A DNA stretch of 64,000 nt from Clostridiaceae bacterium (GTDB lineage: Bacteria; Bacillota; Clostridia; Clostridiales; Clostridiaceae): positions 2,097 through 66,096 of the forward strand of contig CABIZX010000003.1 in NCBI GenBank assembly GCA_902363375.1, read 5' to 3'. This document shows, piece by piece, positions 56,943 through 64,000 of the stretch. A program made the translations under genes and the position numbers. A model generated the notes under the pieces. It saw only the letters and a list, made by a program, of their open reading frames with translations. It ran no database searches and was not told the DNA's origin. Each line of letters begins with the position of its first letter. Within the stretch, counting starts at the first letter, position 1.

Positions 56943-56984
56943 AGCATGTATTAATTAATCATTATAGATTAATTAATACATGCT
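56943..56984. repeat. Perfect 18-bp inverted repeat between T-box and ileS
   Basis: Agcatgtattaattaatc (56943-56960) and its exact complement (56967-56984) with a 6-base loop. It lies after the T-box terminator, in the ileS leader, and has no T-run. Its role is unknown. It could be an extra RNA control element or a binding site. Confidence 0.85.
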
Positions 56985-57106
56985 ATGGATAAAATTAAGA
57001 GAAAGTTACTGTAAAATGATGTTATATCACTTAATTATGTTTTAAACATATTCCTATGAGATAAACCAGAAATGGTACCATATAAACTATGTAAGGAGGA
57101 AAATAT

Positions 57107-60100
57107 ATGTACAAGAAAATTGATAGCACAAAGTCATTTATGGACATTGAACAAGATGTGCTAAAGCTTTGGGAAGAAAAAAACGTAATACAAAAAAACT
57201 TTGATTTAAATGATGAAGGTGAATATTTTACGTTCTATGATGGTCCACCGACTGCTAATGGTAAGCCACATATAGGTCATGTTATAACTAGGGTTATGAA
57301 AGATATAATTCCAAGATATAAAGTTATGAAGGGATATAAGGTTTTAAGAAAGGCTGGATGGGATACTCATGGTCTTCCAGTAGAACTTGAAATTGAGAAA
57401 AAACTTGGTATTTCAGGAAAGCCTGAGATTGAAAAGTATGGTGTAGAAGAATTTGTTACTCAATGTAAAGATAGTGTATTCTCTTACGTTGAAATGTGGA
57501 GAGAAATGTCTGAAAGACTTGGTTACTGGGTTGACATGGAGAATCCATATGTAACTTATCATAATGATTATATAGAATCAGTATGGTGGGCTTTAAAACA
57601 AATGTGGAATAAAGACCTATTATATAAGGGGCACAAGGTAATGCCTTACTGCCCAAGATGTGGAACTACTTTATCATCTCATGAAGTAGCTCAAGGCTAT
57701 AAAGACGTAAAAGATAGCTCAGCATATGTAAAATTCAAATTAAAAAATGAAGATAAATATGTTCTAGTATGGACAACAACTCCTTGGACATTACCAAGTA
57801 ACGTTGCTCTTGCTGTAAATAAATCTTATGATTATGTAGAAGTTTTACATGAAGGTGAACAGCTAATTTTATCTAGATCTCTTTTAAATAAACTTCAGGG
57901 AGAATATGAAGTAGTAGCAGAATTTAAGGGAGATGCTTTACTAGGAAAAGAATATGAGCAAATGTTTAAATTTGAAGTACCAGCAGAAAAAGCTTTTTAT
58001 ATAGTTCACGGCGATTTCGTTACTTTAACAGATGGTACAGGAATAGTTCATATAGCTCCTGCTTATGGAGATGATGATAACCAAATAGGTAAGAAATATG
58101 GTCTTCCTATGATTAATCTAGTAGATGGAGAAGGAAAATTTGTTCCTGCAGTAACTCCATGGGCTGGAATATTTGTAAAGAAAGCAGACGAGAAGATTTT
58201 AGCTTACTTAAAAGAAAATAATATACTTTATAAGAGTGAAAAGTTTATGCACTCATATCCTCATTGCTGGAGATGTGATACACCACTTCTTTACTATCCA
58301 AGAGAAAGCTGGTTTGTAAGAATGTCATCAGTAAGAGATCAGCTTCTTGAAAACAATAATAATATAAACTGGATGCCTGACAATGTAAGAACAGGTAGAA
58401 TGGGTAAATTCCTTGAAAATGTAATTGACTGGGGAATTTCAAGAAATAGATACTGGGGTACTCCACTTCCAATATGGGAATGTGAATGTGGCCACAGAGA
58501 ATTAATAGGAAGTATAGAAGAGCTTAAGGAAAAAGGTATAGATGTACCGGAGGGAATAGAACTTCATAAACCATATATTGATAGAGTTAAACTTAACTGC
58601 CCACATTGTCAAAAGGAAATGACTAGGGTAGAAGAAGTTATAGACTGCTGGTTTGATTCAGGTTCAATGCCTTTTGCACAATATCACTATCCATTTGAAA
58701 ATAAAGGGCTATTTGAAGCAAACTTCCCAGCTCAGTTTATTTCAGAAGCTGTAGATCAAACAAGAGGATGGTTCTATACATTGCTTGCAATATCTACAAC
58801 AGTATTTGAGAAAAATCCGTTTGAAAACTGTATAGTATTAGGTCACGTTCTAGATAAGGATGGCCTTAAGATGTCTAAGCATAAAGGAAATGTACTTAGT
58901 CCATTTACAGTGCTTGAGAATGAAGGAGCGGATGCTTTAAGATGGTACTTCTATACTGCTAGTGCACCATGGCTTCCATCAAGATTCTATGAAGATGCAG
59001 TTATAGAAGCACAAAGAAAGTTTATAGGAACATTATGGAATGTATATTCATTCTACGTTTTATATGCTGATTTAGATAACTTTAATCCTATGGATTATAA
59101 AGATTTTAAATCACAAAATGTGATGGATAAATGGATGATGTCCAAATTAAATACATTAGTTAAAGCTACTGACGAGCATCTAGAAAACTATAGAATAACT
59201 CAAGGGGCTAACGATTTAGAAGACTTTGTAGATGAATTATCTAATTGGTATGTAAGAAGAAATAGAGCAAGATTCTGGGGAGAAGAGCTTACAGAGGATA
59301 AAATAGGAGCATATATGACTTTATATAGAGTTCTTGTAACATTCTCTAAAATAGCATCTCCATTTATACCATTTATAACAGAGGAATTATATCAAAATCT
59401 TGTTGTTGCTTTTGATAAGAATGCTGAAGAAAGTGTTCATCTATGCAGATGGCCAGAGTATATGGAAAGCGAAGTTGATAAAGTTCTAGAAGATGAGATG
59501 GATAAGGCATATAAAATAGTTAAACTTGGAAGAAGTGCAAGAAATGGAGCAAACATTAAGAATAGACAGCCACTTGGTAAGATGCTTGTATCTGTAGATT
59601 CACTTCCAGAGTATTATGGTGATATAGTTAAAGATGAGCTTAATATTAAACAAGTAGAGTTGGGGGCAGACCTTTCTAAATATGTTAACTTTGAAATAAA
59701 GCCTAATCTTCCAGTGTTAGGAAAGGCATATGGAAAGATGATTCCAGGTATAAGAAAAGCCATAGCTTCTATGAGTCAAATGGATCTTGCTCAAAGAGTA
59801 AATAATGGCGAGGTGGTTACAATAAATGTAGATGGAACTGAAATAGAATTAAATAAGGAAAATCTACTTGTAACAATGCAAGGCTTAGAGGGATTTGCTT
59901 TTGCAGGTGAAGGTGAAATAGGTGTAGTTTTAGATACAAATATTTCAGATGAACTTAGAGAAGAAGGCCATATAAGAGAAATTTTAAGTAAGATACAAAA
60001 TATGAGAAAAGAAAGTGGTTTTGAAGTTTCAGACAAAATTAATTTATACTTTGGTGGAAATGAAGCTCTAGAAAATGTAATAACAAAATTTGAAAATCAA

Positions 60101-60208
60101 ATAAAGAAAGATACTTTAGCATTAACAGTATCTTATAATAGTGAAAAGGCTACTAATGAAGTAAAAATTAATGGAGAAAAATTACTTTTACAAGTAGAAA
60201 GAGCTTAG
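57107..60208 (+). CDS. ileS: Isoleucyl-tRNA synthetase
   Basis: 1033 residues. [12 protein letters not shown] carries the HIGH motif. The editing domain lies at about 180-390 ([12 protein letters not shown] and [15 protein letters not shown]). The KMSKS equivalent is [12 protein letters not shown]. The anticodon-binding domain and a C-terminal extension follow. CPRCGTT is visible early, but I see no C-terminal zinc finger of the short (about 930 residue) bacterial type. The length and motif resemble the longer eukaryote-like (IleS2) type, known in other bacteria to resist mupirocin (inference). It charges tRNA-Ile and is under the T-box upstream. Confidence 0.98.
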   Translation: MYKKIDSTKSFMDIEQDVLKLWEEKNVIQKNFDLNDEGEYFTFYDGPPTANGKPHIGHVITRVMKDIIPRYKVMKGYKVLRKAGWDTHGLPVELEIEKKLGISGKPEIEKYGVEEFVTQCKDSVFSYVEMWREMSERLGYWVDMENPYVTYHNDYIESVWWALKQMWNKDLLYKGHKVMPYCPRCGTTLSSHEVAQGYKDVKDSSAYVKFKLKNEDKYVLVWTTTPWTLPSNVALAVNKSYDYVEVLHEGEQLILSRSLLNKLQGEYEVVAEFKGDALLGKEYEQMFKFEVPAEKAFYIVHGDFVTLTDGTGIVHIAPAYGDDDNQIGKKYGLPMINLVDGEGKFVPAVTPWAGIFVKKADEKILAYLKENNILYKSEKFMHSYPHCWRCDTPLLYYPRESWFVRMSSVRDQLLENNNNINWMPDNVRTGRMGKFLENVIDWGISRNRYWGTPLPIWECECGHRELIGSIEELKEKGIDVPEGIELHKPYIDRVKLNCPHCQKEMTRVEEVIDCWFDSGSMPFAQYHYPFENKGLFEANFPAQFISEAVDQTRGWFYTLLAISTTVFEKNPFENCIVLGHVLDKDGLKMSKHKGNVLSPFTVLENEGADALRWYFYTASAPWLPSRFYEDAVIEAQRKFIGTLWNVYSFYVLYADLDNFNPMDYKDFKSQNVMDKWMMSKLNTLVKATDEHLENYRITQGANDLEDFVDELSNWYVRRNRARFWGEELTEDKIGAYMTLYRVLVTFSKIASPFIPFITEELYQNLVVAFDKNAEESVHLCRWPEYMESEVDKVLEDEMDKAYKIVKLGRSARNGANIKNRQPLGKMLVSVDSLPEYYGDIVKDELNIKQVELGADLSKYVNFEIKPNLPVLGKAYGKMIPGIRKAIASMSQMDLAQRVNNGEVVTINVDGTEIELNKENLLVTMQGLEGFAFAGEGEIGVVLDTNISDELREEGHIREILSKIQNMRKESGFEVSDKINLYFGGNEALENVITKFENQIKKDTLALTVSYNSEKATNEVKINGEKLLLQVERA

Positions 60209-60238
60209 TAATTAATATATTCTAAGTTTATTAGGTAA

Positions 60239-60289
60239 TTGGTTTAGATGGAGCTTATTATGAAAAACATGGTGCTCTATCTAAACCAT
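60239..60289 (+). repeat. Inverted repeat after ileS
   Basis: Tggtttagatggagc (60240-60254) pairs with gctctatctaaacca (60274-60288), with one mismatch and a 19-base loop. It lacks a T-run but follows ileS and is probably the 3' processing or termination structure. Confidence 0.7.
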
Positions 60290-60379
60290 ATAATTATACA
60301 GGATTAAGGTTTAACCAAAAAATTATAGATGTATATATGTATTAAAAAATATGCAGAATAATGAGAGAGGTGATATATA

Positions 60380-61375
60380 GTGGCAGCGTCAATTAAAGAT
60401 GTAGCAAAAGAAGCAAATGTTTCAATTGCCACAGTTTCAAGAGTATTAAATGATATAGATGTTGTTAATCAAGAGACAAAGCAAAGAGTTCTTGATGCAA
60501 TAGAAAAACTAGACTATAGACCAAATATTTTAGCAAGAAGTTTAAAAACACAAAAATCAAGCACAATTGGTATAATAATACCAGATATATCTAATTCCCT
60601 TTATCCAGAAATCGTAAGAGGAGCAGAGGATTTAGCAAGTATTTATAATTATAATATTATGTTATGTAATACTGATTTAGATAAGAGTAGAGAGATGGAG
60701 AGCTTTAATATATTAAGGGAAAAGATGGTTGATGGTATAATATACATGGGTGACCGTCTAGATAAAGAAATAAAGTCAGCTATAAAGTCTGTTGGAACAC
60801 CTGTAGTATCAATAGGGGCCATGGATGAAGAAGGAGATGTTCCTAGTATAGGAATAGATAGTTATACTGCTGCTTATGATGCTGTAAATTATCTATTCTC
60901 AAAGGATAATAAAAAGATAGCCTATATAGGCTACAATAAAGGAAATGCTATCGAATATAATAAGATATACCATGGTTATAAAGACGCTATGGATGAAGAG
61001 AACTGCTTTGATGAGAAATTGGTTCACCTTGGAAGTTTAAAATATGAGGATGGTTTTGAGGGAATCAATTATATAATAGAAAATAATAAGATTGATGCGG
61101 TTTTATGTGGAAGTGATCAGTCTGCTCTTGGAGTTATAAATGCTTTGAGAGAAAAAGGAATTAACGTACCAGAAGATATAGATGTCATAGGCTTTGATAA
61201 TATAGCGTTATCAGCAGTCTTCTATCCTAAACTTACTACAGTATCTCGTCCATTATATGATATGGGTTCTGTAGGGATGAGGCTTTTAATAAAACTTGTA
61301 AATAAAATTCCAATAGAGGAAAGTTACTATAGATTACCATATAATATAGTTGAAAGAGATTCATGTAAGAAATAA
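60380..61375 (+). CDS. LacI-family transcriptional regulator
   Basis: 331 residues. An N-terminal helix-turn-helix (SIKDVAKEANVSIATVSRV, then the hinge-helix PNILARSLKT) is followed by a periplasmic-binding-like effector domain (IGIIIPDISNSLYPEIVRG). This is the LacI/GalR type and may respond to a sugar or act like CcpA, though I see no diagnostic contacts. It starts at GTG 60380 behind GAGAGGTG. No target genes are adjacent, so its regulon is not local. Confidence 0.92.
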   Translation: MAASIKDVAKEANVSIATVSRVLNDIDVVNQETKQRVLDAIEKLDYRPNILARSLKTQKSSTIGIIIPDISNSLYPEIVRGAEDLASIYNYNIMLCNTDLDKSREMESFNILREKMVDGIIYMGDRLDKEIKSAIKSVGTPVVSIGAMDEEGDVPSIGIDSYTAAYDAVNYLFSKDNKKIAYIGYNKGNAIEYNKIYHGYKDAMDEENCFDEKLVHLGSLKYEDGFEGINYIIENNKIDAVLCGSDQSALGVINALREKGINVPEDIDVIGFDNIALSAVFYPKLTTVSRPLYDMGSVGMRLLIKLVNKIPIEESYYRLPYNIVERDSCKK

Positions 61376-61400
61376 ATTTGAGCATAAACAATTTTATAAT

Positions 61401-61437
61401 AAAAAAAGTGGATTTTAAAATCCACTTTTTTTATTAT
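61401..61437. terminator. Bidirectional terminator, LacI / hydrogenase
   Basis: The perfect stem aaaaaaagtggatttt / aaaatccacttttttt between convergent genes gives T-runs both ways. Confidence 0.93.
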
Positions 61438-61440
61438 AAG

Positions 61441-62931
61441 CTACCTATCTAAAGATATATTATTCATAACATCTTTGGTTTTGTTATCACATACATTTTT
61501 AATAGATGAATCCTTACCTTCTTTAATAAACTTCCCTTTAGTGGAAGTAGGGTCAGAGAAGACTCCAGCACCATATATACATCCACCAGTACACATCATA
61601 CCCTCTATGAAATTACCTTGTAATTTATTTATTTTTGCCATATTTAGAGCTTTCTTTATTTCCACAGGTCCGGAAACTTTTACTGGTTTAAACTCTATAG
61701 AAAGATTTTCTGTACTAATATAGTTTTCTATAGCAGCAGTAAGTCCTCCAGCCATTCCAAATCCCCTACCTAAAACAGAACCATCTTCAAATTTTTCTTC
61801 ATTGCAAGTTTCAGGATTTATATCAAAGGCATCTAGCATAGCGAAAAGTTCTTCAAAAGTTAGTACATAGTCTATGACTCCAGCTACATCTGGTCTTTTT
61901 GCTTCAGCTTTTTTTGCTGTACATGGTCCAATGAATACTATTTTAGCATCAGGAGTTTCAGCTTTTATAGCACGTCCCATTGCTATCATTGGAGACACTG
62001 TATTAGATATATGAGAAACCTCAGTAGGAAACTTTTTCTCAATATAATTAAAGAACCCTGGACAACAAGAATTAGTCATGTAAGTATGTCCATCTTCCAT
62101 TCTTTCCACGAATTCTTTAGCTTCATGAATAGTTACCATATCTGCACCACAGGAGGCTTCAAATACATTAGAGAAACCGGCAGTTTTTAATGCAGACTTA
62201 ATCTTTCCTATGGAAACATTACTTCCCACTTGACCTGATATAGAAGGAGCTACAATTGCAATCATATTATATTTTTTATGGTATAATTTTTCAGCTACAG
62301 GAGCTACTAAGCTCTTATCAGATATAGCACCAAAAGGACAGGCTGTCATACAAGCTCCACATTGAATGCAATCTTTTTCATTAATAACAGCACGTCTATC
62401 AAGTTCGCCTACTTTCAGAGCTCCTGTCGGACAAGCTGTTTTACATGGACGAAGAACTTCTGATATAGCATTATAAGGACATATTTTTTTGCAAAGTCCA
62501 CATTCTTTACATAATTCTTGATTTATATATGATTTACCACCTACTGTCATCATAGCATTAGCAGGACATACTTCCTTACATTTATGAGTGATACATCCTC
62601 TACAAGCTTCAGTAACAGTATATTTGTTTATAGGACATCTATCACAAGCAGCCTCTATAACATACATTATTTGATCACTATTCTTAATATCGATAAGTTC
62701 ACTATATTCATCATCTATAGGCATATATCCTGCAGCCAATTTAGATCTTTGATTTACTATAGCACGCTCTTTAAATACACAACATCTATAGAACGCAGTA
62801 TCTTTATCAACTATGAATTTATGAATGTTAAATATCTCTTTAGTATTTAACTTATTGTTAATAGATAGAAGAACTATCTGTTTTAGTACCTCATGTTTAA
62901 TCTTTTTTAGCGTTGTATCAAAAGTAAACAT
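61441..62931 (-). CDS. [FeFe] hydrogenase, group B-like
   Basis: 496 residues. The N-terminal third contains ferredoxin-like [4Fe-4S] clusters: CDRCPINKYTV, CRGCITHKCKEVCP, CKECGLCKKICP, CKTACP and CIQCGACMTACP. The catalytic domain has H-cluster motifs L1 NSCCPGF (usually TSCCPxW), L2 GPCTAKKAEA and L3 GMMCTGGCIYGAG. It is shorter than the bifurcating HydA and the L3 motif fits the group B (B1/B3) hydrogenases. It catalyses proton reduction or H2 oxidation, or acts as a sensor (uncertain). The maturases HydEFG are not in the window. The ribosome site is GGGGGG. Confidence 0.93.
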   Translation of the reverse strand: MFTFDTTLKKIKHEVLKQIVLLSINNKLNTKEIFNIHKFIVDKDTAFYRCCVFKERAIVNQRSKLAAGYMPIDDEYSELIDIKNSDQIMYVIEAACDRCPINKYTVTEACRGCITHKCKEVCPANAMMTVGGKSYINQELCKECGLCKKICPYNAISEVLRPCKTACPTGALKVGELDRRAVINEKDCIQCGACMTACPFGAISDKSLVAPVAEKLYHKKYNMIAIVAPSISGQVGSNVSIGKIKSALKTAGFSNVFEASCGADMVTIHEAKEFVERMEDGHTYMTNSCCPGFFNYIEKKFPTEVSHISNTVSPMIAMGRAIKAETPDAKIVFIGPCTAKKAEAKRPDVAGVIDYVLTFEELFAMLDAFDINPETCNEEKFEDGSVLGRGFGMAGGLTAAIENYISTENLSIEFKPVKVSGPVEIKKALNMAKINKLQGNFIEGMMCTGGCIYGAGVFSDPTSTKGKFIKEGKDSSIKNVCDNKTKDVMNNISLDR

Positions 62932-63087
62932 TATGATCCCCCCCTAATTTCATCCTATTGTTAATTTTTTAACCAAACTTAATTATAACATCATTTAATT
63001 ATTATTCAATAGCATAGACAATTAAAAATTAAAAAAATGGTAAGAATATATTAAATAATAGAAATACAATATAGGTGGTAATTACAT

Positions 63088-64000
63088 ATGAATAATGACT
63101 TGAGGAAGAGGAAAGACAGATTATCTATAAAATTAGGGCAACTACATAGAGATATAACGAAAGAAAATTTACCATTAATAATTATTTTTCAAGGGAGATA
63201 TTCCAATAAGGAGAAAAAGTTAATTAATTCTTTACTTAGTATATTTGAATATAAGGAGACATCGCTATATACTGATAAAGAAATATATAGTGGTAATAAG
63301 CTGTTAAATGCAAAGATGTTGTGGGACAGTATTCCATGTAAAGGTAAAACTACAATATTTTATACAGAAAAATATTTTCATATATTAGATAATACAGAAA
63401 ACTTGTATTTACAAAGCTTTGAGAAGTCCTTAATGAATGAGGAATATATAATTATAAAATTTATTTTTATTGAAAATGGAAATAAATCATGGCATAAAGA
63501 CATAGAATTAAAAAAGAGAATAAATAATGAAGGTGTATCAAATTGGAATGAAATAGATTTAGATATAGATGAAAAGTATATATACTTTTACGAAAAACTT
63601 ATTAAAGAACTAACTAAGTCTATAAATAATTTAAAGGATCAAAAGAAAAAAGGAAAAACTTCACCTAGAAATTATGAAGATTATAGCAATAGAGAAGAGA
63701 TTAATAAAACTAGGTTAGGGGCAAACAATAATTATAATTCAGAGTTTTCGAAGGATATACAGGAGAATAGTTTAGAGATATATAAAACAAAGGAAGATTA
63801 TAAAGATATATCTAAAAGTATATACAGTGATATAATGAAAGAATTACAGTTACAATTAGCAAATCTACAAACAAAACTATTAAATGAAAAAAAATCATTA
63901 ATAATTTTATATGAAGGTTGGGATGCTGCAGGAAAAGGTGGTAATATTAAAAGGGTTGTTAAAAGATTAGATCCTACAAGATACAAAGTTGTGCCAATAT
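63088..64000 (+). CDS. PPK2-type polyphosphate:AMP phosphotransferase, 3' end cut by window
   Basis: The frame starting at ATG 63088 (MNNDLRKRKDRLSIKLGQLH) runs open to the window edge (304 codons). The N-terminal part is a degenerate PPK2-like domain (LIIIFQGRYSNKEKKLINSL, with no Walker A). The second domain begins near residue 240 with KSLIILYEGWDAAGKGGNIK (intact P-loop, GWDAAGKG) and is truncated. Such two-domain proteins transfer phosphate from polyphosphate to AMP. The ribosome site is AGGTGG. Its 3' end and full length cannot be judged. Confidence 0.85.
   Translation, partial: MNNDLRKRKDRLSIKLGQLHRDITKENLPLIIIFQGRYSNKEKKLINSLLSIFEYKETSLYTDKEIYSGNKLLNAKMLWDSIPCKGKTTIFYTEKYFHILDNTENLYLQSFEKSLMNEEYIIIKFIFIENGNKSWHKDIELKKRINNEGVSNWNEIDLDIDEKYIYFYEKLIKELTKSINNLKDQKKKGKTSPRNYEDYSNREEINKTRLGANNNYNSEFSKDIQENSLEIYKTKEDYKDISKSIYSDIMKELQLQLANLQTKLLNEKKSLIILYEGWDAAGKGGNIKRVVKRLDPTRYKVVPI

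Overview
The window is AT-rich chromosomal DNA from an anaerobic, endospore-forming member of the Clostridiaceae, most likely genus Clostridium. The signs are the base composition, strong GGAGG ribosome sites with occasional TTG and GTG starts, sporulation genes (csfB/gin, spmA, spmB, a YhcN/YlaJ-like lipoprotein), an [FeFe] hydrogenase, a PyrBI-type aspartate transcarbamoylase, and a backbone gene order matching the origin-proximal yaaO-tmk-yaaQ-holB-yaaT-yabB-rsmI-abrB-metS-tatD-yabE-rnmV-ksgA run of Bacillus subtilis.

Layout. 1-1.77 kb is the end of an rrn operon (23S 3' part, 5S, tRNA-Phe, tRNA-Cys, strong terminator). 1.8-3.0 kb holds a reverse-strand M20-family protein that has lost most metal ligands. 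3.5-8.4 kb is a forward cluster: the sigma-G inhibitor csfB behind a forespore-type promoter, an Orn/Lys/Arg decarboxylase, tmk, the c-di-AMP receptor darA, holB, ricT and a small HMA-like protein. 8.5-13.8 kb holds a LysM protein, a PIN-domain protein, yabB, rsmI, a secreted NlpC/P60 hydrolase and abrB.

13.8-40 kb separates abrB from metG, which are neighbours in B. subtilis. It carries a DUF1836 regulator, a YhaM-type exonuclease, a HesB-like gene with an in-frame UGA that looks like a selenocysteine codon, and the pyrBICFKDE operon behind a consensus promoter and a two-state attenuator. It continues with ispF, rluF, a glucosaminidase, an RsgI-like anti-sigma protein, two tandem paralogous membrane proteins of unknown function, cls, a YitT protein, leucyl aminopeptidase, spmAB and a MATE transporter. 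Two intergenic regions here (about 14.2 kb and 24.8 kb) contain DnaA-box clusters that share sequence.

40-52 kb resumes the conserved order: T-box-metG, a TIGR04076 protein, a PHP phosphatase, tatD, yabE, rnmV and ksgA, then an 886-residue repeat protein and two membrane-anchored or lipoproteins. 52-64 kb holds TPP-riboswitch-thiT, a small novel ORF, a cold-shock gene, an SH3/NlpC hydrolase, a metallo-beta-lactamase-fold protein, T-box-ileS, a LacI regulator, a group-B-like [FeFe] hydrogenase and the 5' part of a PPK2-type polyphosphate phosphotransferase cut by the window edge.

Most operons are closed by strong intrinsic terminators, many shared by convergent genes. Five cis-regulatory RNAs are visible: the pyr attenuator, T-boxes for Met and Ile, a TPP riboswitch, and a candidate bacterial SECIS hairpin. 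The most notable single item is the HesB-like UGA gene at 16476-16775 (reverse), which a standard gene caller would miss. The functions of the tandem membrane proteins, the repeat protein and several small ORFs cannot be named from sequence alone.
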